Made by a program: the position numbers and the translations under genes. From Bryoerythrophyllum caledonicum (taxonomy: Eukaryota > Streptophyta > Bryopsida > Pottiales > Pottiaceae): DNA of 64,000 nucleotides. The notes under the pieces are model-generated. The model did no database searches. It was not told the origin of the DNA and was given only the letters and a program-made list of their open reading frames with translations. Every line of letters begins with the position of its first letter. Positions within the stretch are counted from its first letter, which is position 1. Below, piece by piece: positions 13,652-24,720 of this stretch. Location: positions 10,356,501-10,420,500 of the forward strand of contig OZ020517.1 in NCBI GenBank assembly GCA_963971425.1. Direction: 5' to 3'.

Positions 13652-14561
13652 CAGTACACTAAAAGTTTCATTTAGTGTAGTGACACGAATAGTGTACTTA
13701 CCATAGTACACTAATTGCAAACAAGTTGATAAATAGTGTACTACTTGCAAACAAGTGTACCTTCTCAAAACATTATTGATCAAAATTTACTTTATCAAGG
13801 ATTACTTTATCGGAGTACACTTTATGGAAATTAATTTTTTTAAAAGCTTACTTTTTCAAGAGATTACTTTTTCAAGTTTTATTTCTTAAAATGTTTACTT
13901 TTTCAAATTTTACTTTTTCAAACGTTTACTTTTCAAAACTTTACTTTTTCAAAACAATCATTTTCCAAACATTTACTTTTTCAAAACTTTACTTTTTCAA
14001 AAATTTGCTTTTACCCAAGTTTACTTTTCAAAAGTTTAGTTTTTCAAAACTTTGCTTTTTCAAAACTTTACTTTCTCAACCGTTTACTTTTTCAAAAGTT
14101 TACTTTTCAAATGTTTACATTTGGAAAAGCTTATTTTTACAAAAGTTTACCTTTCCAAAAGGTAAATTGTATTTTTTCCCAAGTTCTTGTTTTTTCCTAA
14201 TTGTTGTTTTTCCTAATTGTTTTTTCCTAATTGTTGTTTTCGCAAAAATGTTGTTTTTTCCTATTTGTTGTTTTCCCAAATTATTGTTTTTCCCCGGTTG
14301 TTGATTTTTCCAATTTTTACTTTGTAAGTTTTATTTTTTCTCTTCTTCACCTATTTGTACACATAATTCTCTTCTACTTTCAATACACTAAATGCACACG
14401 AGTAAAAAAGTTAATATTCCAATCCTTACAAAAGTTCACAAATAGTGTAGTAGTTCACATTTAGTGTACTATTCTATCACTACACTCATTGCGTAGTTGA
14501 CAATTAGTGTACGGGTTCGCATTTAGTGTCCACTATACTAAATGAAACTTTTAGTGTAGTG
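13652..14561. mobile_element. TACACTAA-type MITE, copy A (910 bp)
   Basis: The left end starts CAGTACACTAAAAGTTTC. The right end, read inward, starts CACTACACTAAAAGTTTC. The inverted repeats run about 35 bp with three differences. The interior contains more TTAGTGTA words near both ends and a T-rich core of ACTTTTTCAAA units (about 13790-14300). CACTA at the right tip and subterminal word clusters suggest a CACTA-like non-autonomous element, but no target duplication is clear. Confidence 0.55.
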
Positions 14562-14630
14562 AAGCATGGGTGGGTCAATCCAAAGGTACGCTCTGGAGCA
14601 TGTCTAAAACTCTTGGTGGTGAAGGAGTTG

Positions 14631-14942
14631 CTACACTGAACATCGTAGTCGACTACACTAAATACAAACCCTTACACTAAAAGGAAGAATTACAATTAGT
14701 GTAACGACGCAACATTACACTAAATGTGAAACATTACACTATATGTAAAAATGGGTGGTTTTTTTTTTTTACTTGTGCACAATTAGTGTAGCTCTAAAAG
14801 CTTGCCACAGTGAATAAAATCACTACTAGTGTATGAAAAAGCTTGCCGCAACTAACACTAATTGTGAACAAGTTTGCAAATAGTGTAGTAGGGTAATTAC
14901 ACTATTTGTGTGACTACACTAAATGCGATGTTTAGTGTAGTG
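14631..14942. mobile_element. TACACTAA-type MITE, copy B (short)
   Basis: CTACACTGAACATCG at the left is matched in inverted orientation by CGATGTTTAGTGTAGTG at the right. The interior is a string of TACACTAAT/ATTAGTGTA words. It belongs to the same family as the flanking copies. The exact ends are uncertain. Confidence 0.4.
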
Positions 14943-14970
14943 AGGAGCTAGAGTATAGAGTGGCTAGAGG

Positions 14971-16085
14971 ACTACACTAAAGATGGCTTTTAGTGTAGTG
15001 GACACTAAATACAAACCCATACACTAATTGTAAAGTTGACAATTAGAGTAGTGACAAAACTATACAGTAAGTGTCAACTACTATACTAAATGCCAATTCT
15101 AGTAAATAGTGGAACATAAGGTTTTTTACTTGTGGACATTTAGTGTATGAAACCTAGAAAATGATAATGTGTACATTTTGAGCATCAAAGTAAAGATGAT
15201 TTTGAGTGCATGTAGTAAAACAAAAATTTGCAAGAGAAATATTTTTAAACAATAGAACGTAGATATGGAAGAAATGGAAAATCCCAAAAATTGGACAAAG
15301 AAGAATGTACATATGGAGGGAAAATGAAACTATGAGTACAAGATTAAAAAAATAAAAACTTTGATTTAGAAGGGAAGTGAGAAAAGAAAGGAATATTGGA
15401 AAACAAAAAAAACATAAATATACAATGAATATAGAAGTTTACACTTTAGTTATTCATTAAATACTCATTACATATTCATTAAATATGCATCAAACATTCA
15501 TTAGAAATTTATTAACTTTTTAAATACACATTAGATATACATAAGAAATTTATTGGCTATTCAATATATATTCATTAAATATGAAAATAGACATCAAAAA
15601 ATTTAATCGCCAGCAAATACACGTCTAAAACTCTAAAGATTCTATAAATATTATTTAAGTATTCTTTATATGTTCTTTAAATATACAAATATACATCAAA
15701 CATTCTTTAAATATACAAAAAAACATTAAATATTCTTTAAACATTCATTGAAAATCATTAGTTTTTAATTAAATATAGAAATATGCATTGAATATTCATT
15801 AGATATTCATTAAAAATTCAAGGAATGCGAGAGATGTAAATTGGAATAGTTGGGAATGGGAGTATAAGGAGATGAGGTTGAGGATAAACGGGGAGAATAA
15901 ATGCATGGTGGCCGGTAGGCGGTTGATTGGGGCTAACACTAAGGGTACTAGGGTAGGTGGACAATTGAGGGATAATATTCACAACAATGGCGGCTAACAC
16001 TAATTGCTAACTTGTTAACAAATATTGTACTAGGATAACTACACTATTTGTACCATTATATTAAAAGCCATCTTTCGTATGGCGC
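14971..16085. mobile_element. TACACTAA-type MITE, copy C (about 1.1 kb, AT-rich core)
   Basis: The left end ACTAAAGATGGCTTTTAGTG is paired with AAAAGCCATCTTTCGT at 16063-16078. TACACTAA words sit inside both ends. The core at about 15420-15820 is an AT-rich field of ATTCATTAAATATTC-like units. No coding sequence is seen. Confidence 0.45.
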
Positions 16086-16279
16086 ATAAGTTGAGTGTTC
16101 GAGAAGCTGCGCTGCGAACGCATTGCACTCTGAAAACCTATTGAGGCTTATGTTGGTATTCTTTGTTTGTTTTTTTCCTTATTTAGTGTTGTCTATATTG
16201 CTCCAGTTGTTGTTGAGACATATAAGCGCATGTACAATTTAGAGTGCAAACTTTTATTTTCCTGTGGCTGACTAGCTTA

Positions 16280-17001
16280 GGGCCGCTTCACACTTAACGC
16301 CCGAGTCGAGAGACCGTCGGTTTCCACCAATGAGACTGCTTGAATGGCCAAAGTTCGGCCTCTCGGCCTTCAGACCAAAGGCCAAAGTCCAAAGGCCGTT
16401 GTCTTCCTATGTGCCTACATGGTAGTACTTTTGGAGAGTTTTAACGCCAAGGCGACGGACTCTCCAGCAAAACTTGGGTCTCAGTTTATGTCGACCCAAA
16501 CTTCCACCCTCGAAAGGGGGAAGTAGTTCCATACTACTAACCCATGCCCGGTGGGCATGGACTTAGTGGTGGAATGAACGGACACTTTATCCACGCCGGC
16601 CCCCTTATGGGTACCGGCGTTCTTCTTCTTCTCGACCCAAACTTCATTCGAGAATCCGTCAATTTTTTCAATCAAATAATCAAAATCTGACAAGATCTGG
16701 ACTGTTAGATGAAAGAGGCCGAATTTTTTGGATGAATTTTTTTGATTAATTTTTTTGGCTAATTTTTTGGTTGATTTTTTTGGCTAATTTTTTTGGCTAA
16801 TTTTTTTTGGCGTAATGATATGGGGTTTGGACTTTGGACTTGGGCTTTGGGGCTTCACACCACACCCGCCCAAAGGCTTCAATATATATATTTTAATGTC
16901 TTTTCGAATCCAAAAGTTTGGACTCTCGCCTTAGTTTGGGCAGAAATTTTGACGGTTGGACTCTCAACTCAGCCTGGTGTGAAGTGGGTGTGAAGCGGCC
17001 C
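16280..17001. mobile_element. PIF/Harbinger-like MITE, copy 2 (with insertion)
   Basis: TIRs GGGCCGCTTCACAC and GTGTGAAGCGGCCC are flanked on both sides by TTA, the expected PIF/Harbinger target duplication. It is homologous to 5260-5798 over its length except for an extra block at about 16499-16633. Confidence 0.8.
16499..16633. mobile_element. SINE-like short insertion inside MITE copy 2
   Basis: About 122 bp is present here and absent from the sister MITE at 5260-5798. TCGACCCAAACTT stands at both borders (16487-16499 and about 16634 onward), like a 13-bp target-site duplication. The block contains the hairpin CCATGCCCGGTGGGCATGG and ends in TTCTTCTTCTTC. A tailed insertion with a long duplication suggests a SINE, but no clear tRNA-type box B is present. 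Confidence 0.45.
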
Positions 17002-17252
17002 TTAGTGTGTGAATACAAGATGCAATCTGACAATGGCCTGGTGAATACAATAGACGAGCGTGTGTGTGTACGGACCAAGGTAAGCTTTCTATGTATCCTA
17101 AACCAAACATACATGTTTCATCTGGAAACAAATTTGAGATTATTTGTTTCTTAGTAGTCTCACATCTGGCAGAGAGTTATCAACATTTTTTTATTGATAA
17201 TTTTGATGTACATGCCATGTGAATGCGTCTTGCCTAATCCTCTGCCTAGCAG

Positions 17253-17514
17253 GTGGCAGCAGTGGATCCTTCCATTCTGGGAGACTTAGCAGAAGACCAC
17301 AGCATGGAAGTAGACGTGAATGCAGACGGCGATGGCATGGAGGTGGAAGAGGAGGACCAGGCAGGGCAGCAAGGAAACGCATTCTTCAAGGAGAAGTGCT
17401 TGGCAGTGAACTGGTGAAGGCGGATACGAAGACACGCGATCATCAAAGCTCACCTAGGACGATTTCTTGAGGCTTCTAGCATTGTTCAATAAAGCAGGCA
17501 TCCATTTCACGTAA
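17253..17514 (+). pseudogene. DIM1: Decayed 3'-terminal fragment of a DIM1-like rRNA dimethyltransferase gene
   Basis: The fragment starts just after a splice-acceptor-like CTAGCAG. It reads an acidic stretch (DGDGMEVEEED), then GNAFFKEK. After a frameshift it reads EDTRSSKLT, a stop TAG (17455-17457), then DDFLRLLALFNKAGIHFT and TAA. That tail is the family's conserved C-terminus. One frame change, a TGA at the end of the first frame and the TAG make it non-functional. No DIM1 5' exons lie upstream, where MITEs are found. The DIM1 5' exons of this window lie 45 kb downstream on the same strand (62602-63726), so this is a separate duplicated fragment or the remnant of a rearrangement. Confidence 0.75.
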
Positions 17515-17519
17515 ACATA

Positions 17520-17945
17520 GAAAAATCACAAAGTCACAGCTCAAACCCACGGTCGGCCCCCCTCGCCGTCGATGATAGGGCTGACGTCAGGCACACGGCG
17601 GGGAGCCGACGGATCGTGATGGTTGGAATCCCGCACGACGTCCTGACACAACACATCATGGCCGTCCGTAGGGCTGCATCCGACGGCGGCTACTGATCGA
17701 TGGTTCTGGAACCAATGCCACATCGTGACGATCGGGCCGTCGGTTGGGCGCGCTTCCTGCGGCGTCCGATCGGACGCCGGGTTGGATCGCCGGCCTGCAG
17801 CCGGTAGCCCGGTACTCCAGGTTGGGGATGATGGTCCCGTGGGAGAGGGACGCGAGAACGTTGGTGGTACTCGTTGGAGGTTGAACATTCTGTCTGTATT
17901 AGAGATATTCCTTTGTGGTGGGTCCTATCGAAGGCTATTTCCATA
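17520..17945. other. GC-rich block of unknown nature
   Basis: This stretch is distinctly GC-richer than its surroundings. Open frames exist on both strands (for example minus 17541-17888, 115 codons), but the predicted peptides are proline/arginine-rich and match nothing I recognise. It may be a retroelement fragment; no function is proposed. Confidence 0.3.
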
Positions 17946-18450
17946 GTAACTATTAATCGGTGGATATTTAAATTTCACTATTTATTTATTTAAGTCTCAT
18001 CAATTTAATTGCTTCCCTTTTGAATGTGTGATTTTATTTAAGTTGTGTCGTAAACCTATTTACCCCTCAAGGAGAAAGGCATTTTAGAGGAATCTCTACT
18101 CCATTGATTGAAAATTGCCAAGATGAACATTTTGAAACTAATGTTATTGAAGGGTCTTCTTTTTGGTCTTGTATGATATGTTGTGGTCAATATTTTGTTA
18201 ATTTTGCTCGTGTGGATTGAATGATGATTGCAGTTGTCGTAGTACGCGTTGGCAAGTATTCACATCTTATCACAAAGATACCCTTAAGGTAATCGTTCCC
18301 ACAGAGAGTCACCGAAAACTACAACGACTAATAACAAACCATGATCTGTTCAATGTCAACTATACAATATATACATCAAAAGAAAGGAGAGAAAGGTTTA
18401 GATTACAAGGGTGGGCGTTAATTACACAAACCGCCCCACCCAAGTACTTT

Positions 18451-18516
18451 ACATGGCCCGGATTCCACATGGCCCGGATCGTACATGGCCCGGATCCTAC
18501 ATGGCCCGGATCCTAC
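18451..18516. repeat. Short tandem repeat of ACATGGCCCGGATC
   Basis: Four to five units of roughly 14-15 bp lie in the left part of the 18235-23625 element. The same CCCGGAT/CCCGGAG word recurs throughout the minisatellite at the other end of the element. Confidence 0.75.
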
Positions 18517-19770
18517 ACGGACTTTACAACTATATACATTATAGACATCCGGGCTACTTGCGTATCCGGAGAGTGTTTTACCACCATGAACGACGGTTCA
18601 CGGACTCAAACGAGTTTTAGTAAACGTCAAATCTTCCTCACAGTTTCTTCAATCACTCCTACACACTAACTTGGGATGGTTGTGGTGTCACTGGGTTCCC
18701 CCCGTAAGAGGGGATAAGGCTTGGGCCTTAAGGACTAACACTTACTCTTGTGGCACGTACGTGGTGTACCCACCCTTTGAGTTGTTAGACCTTCCATCAC
18801 CTCAGAATCAGCTAAAGAAATAGTACGTCGTGGGATCGCCTAGCTGTTAGCCCCGGATACCCAATTTCCACTCCTTTTCTTCAGGGAACAAAGTCCTCCT
18901 CCTATTACTCCGATGGTCACCTCGCAAAGGGGTTAGTTGGATCTCATTTCTTCTCTCAAGATAATCCGAGCTGTTAGAGTCGGTCTGGACTTACTGCCCA
19001 TAGGTCAAGCCAGTCTACTCCGTCCTCAACACGAAGGGTTGATGGTGTGTAATGCTCCTATGGATCAACCTATCTGACCAAAGGTTGATGCATCTAGGAC
19101 CCAGAATACATCTTCACAATCAATGACATACTGCCGCCGACCGGTCACACAAGACATATCAAGACTCCTTCCGCACCCGTCACTCCCCCCTCGTCCTCCC
19201 CTAGCCACTTATAATCTCACCTGTTATTCCCCTCTACCACGACTAATCTACTTGAGGGACAAGGAAACAATCACAAGGGGTCAGAGTTAGAGTCACGCCC
19301 AACTAACCATCTAACCATCTCACCTGTTATTCCCATCCACCACGACTAATCTATTTGATGGAACAAGGAAACAATGACTCGACGGTTAGTATGGACTTGA
19401 GGAGTGGACTACTTGAGATGGTACTCACAGTCATATAGAATCCGAGCCCTCCAACCGTCGAAGGTTTTCTGAGAGCGTAGGTTTAGAATTAAACTGAAAG
19501 CGAGTACACACATCAAGCAGTGAAGAGAGAGGCCACGAGACTCCTCTCTTATACTGCGAAGGACTCACACAAGAGTCCAAACTCAAACGATACCTTCTAA
19601 CTAAAAACGATAACAATAACTACTCTTGGCGGCGGTGCTGCCACTCCACACAACGTGCACCGTCAGAGGTCACTTATTACACAAAACCCAAGGCAAAACC
19701 AAGTCAAAACCAAAGTCAACTGGGGGCCAAATCCCGGACTGAACAGTGACCTATAAACCAAGATCCTGGC

Positions 19771-21906
19771 CTACTTCCGAGCCAGTTCCTCGAGTTTCTT
19801 CCGCTCCTCCCTCCTCTTGCGCTTCTTGGAACTCCGGCTTGAAGTCGGGGTGGGCGCGGCTGGTGCAAGTGCCACCAATGGCGCAAACACATCGGTGGAA
19901 GGCGTGGGTTGGCCAATCGTTGCCCTCAACAAGGTTTCCCTCGAAGGCAAGGAGGAATCCAGGCCATCCGAGGTGATTGACACGGTAGTCATGCCCGGAT
20001 GTGGCCCGGATCGTGTCGGAGGGGCCGATGCCTGACTCGGAGTGCCCATGATGATATCATGGCGGGATATCTGTCCTGGAGTGTACAAGTAAGAGAAACT
20101 TTCACTTGCGGTCTTCCCAATGTGAAGCCCGCTCTGCAAAGGGGCCACCATCGGCGTAGTGCGTGGGGAATCACCGAGTGACAGCTGGCGAGGGTGCACA
20201 GGAAGTGGTGGCTCCATCGCAACCCCCGGGCGTTCCTTCCAACCGCTCAGCATCGGTGTGGGGATCTCCGAAGGGAATGGTCCTACCGGGACCCTCGAGC
20301 TCACGAGTGGAGGGGGCAGATCCGGGCTGTCAAGGTCCACCACTTCCTTCTCCTTCCGTGGGCCGTGATCGCCGAGGTGACGCTCCTCCGGGTTGGTCTC
20401 CGAACCCGAGTCTTCATCCTTGTCGGAACTGTCGGAGTCTTCCACAAACTTGGATAGAATGTGAGTGAGATTACTCACCACTAACCGCATGTTGGCATAA
20501 GCCGCCTCAACCTTCACGGTTTGCTCCATCACGAAAGCAATCACCCGCTTGCTGGAAATGTGGTCATCCCTCTCCAATCGAGCATCGAACATCGTGGCTT
20601 TAAGTACTACATCTGTGGGGAAACGTAATGCTTCGTTTACTTGCTGTAATGCTGACGCCGAGGCATTGGCTTGGAGAAGAGCTGCCTTGCAACTTCTCTC
20701 TGCCTCCAACGCTCGACTCCTTACCTTTGTCACCTCGAGCGTTAGTCGGTTAACCTTCTGCTCCATGAGGCGAAGATCGCCAGCTCCTCCGACCTTCTCC
20801 TTGATCGCAGCGATCAACCCTTCACGTGGAGGGTTACCCACCAAGCTGCTCGTTTGTCCCAAGGTCCTATCCGAGTCTTCCACATATACGCGAATGGCCT
20901 CGAGTAGCTCGGAGGCCGGGTAAGACTTGCCTCCAAGTTGTGCCGGTCCGGTGGCTGCGGCGCGTATGGCTGCGCGGGTGCGGGTGGAGGGGGTTCCTCC
21001 ATGTCTCTGTCTCTGGCGCTAGGGGGGTGGTACAATCTCCTCTCCTGACTGTGATGAGCTGCTCCCTCCTTCAGACCCCAGTTCGGGTTCTGATTCTGTC
21101 CCTTCAAACTTCTTCATCATCAGTTGCGTTCCGTACGCCATGTCCTCTTCCGGAGTTGTCTCCTTGAAATGGTGATATAGGTGGATCAGAAATGGGCAGA
21201 GGGGTGCACGCTTGACATTGTCAATGCTCATGGTCAAGCGAATCACCACATCCTTTACGATGATGGCCCAATTCACCACTCTCTCGCCAAGGTAGGAGCC
21301 ATACACGGTGTTCGCGAGAGTAACCGTCACTCGGGTAGGTTTCTCGGGATGTAAGATGGATACAAGGAATGCGAAGACCCGTCGGGTACAAGGGTCCGTG
21401 CAATCTTGTACCGCATAACCGTTCTTGGCATCCTTGTTACCAAACCTCTCCTTGGCATACTCCTCCTTCGTACTTGTCCACCCCGCCCCTTGTCGTGGAA
21501 AGCCGTACACCTCTTGCCACCTCCCCATGGTCCACCGATCTGAACAAGCCCGAATGCTATCTCCATCGGGTACGGGCAAGGGATCTTGCCGCATCTCTTG
21601 CACCGTGGACTTCTCCCAAAAACTCCAACAAAATTCCATGAGGGACAGACAACCCATGCGAAGGAGATCCTCCTTGAGCTCAGTGAGCTCTAGGGAATCC
21701 CTGGGAATGACTGGACAAATATCCTTCTTCCCCGAGGGTACCAGATTGGAGGCCATGTGATTCGAAGTCTTGAGGTGAGAACACCGGGTTGAAGCTTGCT
21801 CTTCTCGTCCTGCTGCTGCCTCCTTACCGGTGGTGCTCTTAAACTCGCTTCCCCCAAGTACTGGGCTTCTTCCTCTTGGGCTGGCCCGGATCTTCTTCTT
21901 CCTCAA
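19771..21906 (-). pseudogene. Retroelement-associated ORF of unknown function, one in-frame stop
   Basis: One frame of about 711 codons is broken by TAG at 21019-21021. The two halves are 295 and 370+ codons. The N-terminal half has a globular-looking core (YGFPRQGAGW, LANTVYGSYLGERVVNWA, IDNVKRAPLCPFLIHLYHHF) and an acidic serine-rich end. The C-terminal half begins with GGKSYPASELLEAIRVYVED, continues as a predicted coiled coil (LMEQKVNRLTLEVTKVRSRA), then a long Ser/Pro-rich linker, and ends in a lysine/arginine-rich helix (RSSKKRKRREERKK). I see no reverse transcriptase, integrase or zinc knuckle and do not recognise the family. Its place inside a TSD-flanked element suggests an element-encoded structural or accessory protein. 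Confidence 0.55.
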
Positions 21907-22189
21907 GGGACTACTGGAGCTCTCCTTCCTCTGGGGCTGGCCCGGATCTCTCCTTCCTCAAGGAACTGCTGGAGCTCTCCTTCCTCCGGGGCTGGCCCAG
22001 ATCTCTCCTTCCTCAAGGGACTGCTGGAGCTCTCTTTCTTTCGGGGCTGGCCCAGATCTTTCTATTCTTTTGTATTACCGAAGGGTGTAAGTGGACGTAC
22101 CTTCCCTCGAGGTGGGCCTCCTCTTCTCTCGTATGCTGGCTCGGAGCTCCCTCGCTGGACCCTAGTGTTTGAAGGCTGGCCCGGAGCCT

Positions 22190-23180
22190 CGTGCATGTAT
22201 GTTGGTCCTTAGGCTGGTATGCTGGCCCGGAGCCTGCTCGTCTTCGCTTGGAAAACTGGCCCGGAGCCTTCCTCGCTGGTGTGTTGACCCGGCTGTTGAT
22301 GATCGTCCTCTGGCCCTGCTCCCTTGTTGGTGTGCGGGTGTGCTGGCCCGGAGCCTCGTGCTTGTCTTCGCTTCGAAGCTGGTGTGCTGGTCCGGAGCCT
22401 CGTGCTCGTCTTCGCTTGGAAAGCTGGCCCGGAGCCTCCCTCGCTGGTGTGTTGGCCCTGCTGTTGATAATCGTCTTCGCCCTGCTGTTGATAATCGTCT
22501 TCGCCCTGCTGTTGATAATCGTCTTCGCCCTGCTGTTGATGATCGTCCCCTGGCCCTGCTCCCTTGCTGGTGTGCGGTTGTGTTGGCCCGGAGCCTCGTG
22601 CTCGTCTTTGCTTGGAAGCTAGCTCGGAGCCTCCCTCGGTGGTGTGCTGGTCCGGAGCCTTGTACTCGTCTTCGCTTGGAAGCTGGCCCGGAGCCTCCCT
22701 CGCTGGTGTGTTGGCCCGGAGCCTCGTGTTCGTCTTTGCTTGAAAGCTGGCCCGGAGCCTCCCTCGCTGGTGTGTTGGCCCTACTGTTGAGGATCGTTCT
22801 CGCCCTGCTCCCTTGCTGGTGTGCTGGCCCGGAGCCTCGTGCTCGTCTTCGCTTGAAAGTTGGCCCGGAGCCTCCCTCGCTGGTGTGCTGGTCCGGAGCC
22901 TCGTGCTCGTCTTCGCTTGAAAGCTGGCCCGGAGCCTCCCTCGCTGGTGTGTTGGCCCTACTGTTGAGGATCGTTCTCGCCCTGCTCCCTTGCTGGTGTG
23001 CTAGCCCGGAGCCTCGTGCTCGTCTTCGCTTGAAAGTTGGCCCGGAGCCTCCCTCGCTGGTGTGCTGGTCCGGAGCCTCGTGCTCGTCTTCGCTTGAAAG
23101 CTGGCCCGGAGCCTCCCTCGCTGGTGTGTTGGCCCTACTGTTGAGGATCGTTCTCGCCCTGCTCCCTTGCTGGTGTGCTA
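22190..23180. repeat. GC-rich minisatellite with higher-order structure
   Basis: Units carry GGCCCGGAGCCTC, CTCGTCTTCGCTTG and CTCGCTGGTGTG in varying order. A composite unit of about 177 bp occurs three times (starting near 22747, 22923 and 23100). A 24-bp unit (CCTGCTGTTGATAATCGTCTTCGC) is repeated four times at about 22458-22550. The 354-codon plus-strand frame over it is a by-product of the repetition. Confidence 0.85.
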
Positions 23181-23791
23181 GTGTTGATCATCCTCGTCGA
23201 GGTCGTCTTTATTTCTGGAGGCTCGCATCTTAGGAACCTTCCGGATCTTATCCAGTCTCGCTTCTCCCCACCTTCCGGGCCAGATTCGGTTTCCTTCATT
23301 CTTCCGGGCGAGATTCGGTTTCCTTCCTTCTTCTGGGCCAGATTCGGTTTTGTGCGGGTTGGCCCGGATGATGGCATTCCTTGCCTCTTGGTCTTCTTGC
23401 GGGGTTAGGGCCCGAAGGACTGTTTTTAGGCTAGAGTCTAAGTCATAGCTCTAGGTCCCTTCTTGCCACTATTAAGACTTTTATAAAAGCCCCGTATTCC
23501 TCCTATCCTAATCTTATTTAAAGATTAATCCCGGGTGGGAATAACCTTCTAGCCTAACTACCTTACCTAATTTTAATACCTATATGTAACTAACTAAAAA
23601 AAAACGAAAAATTTGTGGTACGACAGCAGTCAACGTGAAAAAAATTATCCTCTGGATGGACACTTTATCCTTTGATGGTTGATTCATGTTTTAGGCATTG
23701 GCTACAATAAGGCTCTTCTCTACGATGTATAATACTACGTAGTATTGAAAGGTTTGGTGAAATATTTGAGATTTAATGAATTTGTGCTATG

Positions 23792-23800
23792 GATTAATGG
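23792..23800. repeat. Left target-site duplication of the MULE (GATTAATGG)
   Basis: This 9-bp word directly precedes the left terminal inverted repeat. It is identical to 43503-43511, directly after the right terminal repeat. Nine bp is the characteristic MULE duplication length. Confidence 0.9.
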
Positions 23801-23876
23801 GGGACGAAGCTATTTTGCGTGCCTTGAGCCATGAGCCATGAGCCATGAGCCATGAGCCGTGAGCCTTCGTTCGCGA
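23801..23876 (+). repeat. Left TIR of the MULE with TGAGCCA heptamer array
   Basis: After a 25-bp outer part shared with the right end, TGAGCCA occurs four times in a row, followed by TGAGCCG and TGAGCC. The right TIR has the TGAGCCG form, with fewer copies. Repeated short words inside a TIR are candidate transposase-binding sites. Confidence 0.85.
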
Positions 23877-24469
23877 GCCTATAGCTATAAATTTGGACCC
23901 TTTTTGGAAAAGAATATCATTAAAGTGAAAGTGAAAGTAAACAAAAAATAGTTAAAAAAAAGTGAAAGTAAACAAAAAATATTTAAAAATGAAAATTTTC
24001 CATAAAGTAACATTTCAATTGAAAGTCTTAACTATCATCTGAGGATAAGGGCCTATTATTGTGGAATTCCTTGTAAAGTATCGGTTGTAGTCCAAATAAT
24101 GAATTGTCACAAAGATGATAGGTACCCTATGACCGTGTAAGGGTTACACAACATATTGTAATAGAAGACATATTGTATATAGATTGTACTACAAAAGACA
24201 TAGTCTTATGTAATATGTCAATGAAAGAATCTTCGTGTTTGGAAGGAACGCTATATGCAGTACTCTTCTTGAGAAGAATTGTTCCCTCATAATCTCCCTT
24301 GGGCTCTACAACGACCACTACATTCTCTTGCCTCTCCGCTGTCCTGATGGAAATTCTTCCATCATGTACATACAAGTATTAGTCTTTATATGTGTGGATT
24401 TTAATAAGTAAGGAGTTGGGGTAAAAGGGGTTGGTCGTGGTAAGAACCACGGTTTGAGGATTTGGGCAG

Positions 24470-24720
24470 GTGTTAGCATTTAGGTGTTGCACCGTTCTTG
24501 TCACTGCTCAGGGGGGTAGGTAGCGGGTTGACTGGTATTTTTCCTGCCTCACTAGCGAGCCAAGCCGTGGGCCGCCGAACCACTCGACGGGCTCGATTGA
24601 GTTCGAACCCGGACCGGCGGCAGCCACTGACCACGACATTTCCAGCCAACCAAGTCCACGACTTGGCGATCAGGTTGTGCGAATCAACACCTTTATACGT
24701 CCATACCATCAGCTATCTTA
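24470..24720 (-). mobile_element. Possible tRNA-derived SINE
   Basis: On the minus strand GTCGTGGTCAGTGG, a box A-like word, is followed about 30 bp later by GGGTTCGAACTC, a good pol III box B. This is the spacing and order of a tRNA-type internal promoter. The plus-strand text after the opposite end is T-rich. No target duplication was identified, so the boundaries are approximate. Confidence 0.4.

Larger units (their letters stand above)
18235..23625 (-). mobile_element. Retroelement-like insertion, 5.4 kb, 5-bp TSD, no paired LTRs seen
   Basis: The ends are TGTCGTA at 18235 and TACGACA ending at 23625. This short inverted TG...CA pair is typical of LTR termini. GCAGT stands immediately outside both ends (18230-18234, 23626-23630), a 5-bp target duplication. 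I looked for a long direct repeat between the two ends and found none, so this is not a simple two-LTR copy. It could be a giant solo LTR, a large non-autonomous derivative, or another class. The coding strand is minus. Interior: an interrupted ORF (19771-21906), GC-rich tandem repeats (22190-23180), and non-coding sequence at 18520-19770 and 23180-23620. Confidence 0.65.

Noticed and set aside
13891..14304. 137-codon Phe-rich plus-strand frame
   Set aside because: It results from repeated ACTTTTTCAAA words inside a MITE; there is no protein-like composition.
17690..17944. GC-rich frames at 17.5-17.9 kb as a gene
   Set aside because: Frames are open on both strands, Pro/Arg-rich, with no recognisable domain or splice support.
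22169..23233. Plus-strand 354-codon frame over the minisatellite
   Set aside because: It is the translation of GC-rich tandem repeats (ARSLVLVFAWKL-like periods). Several overlapping frames are open for the same reason, and the element's real coding strand is minus.
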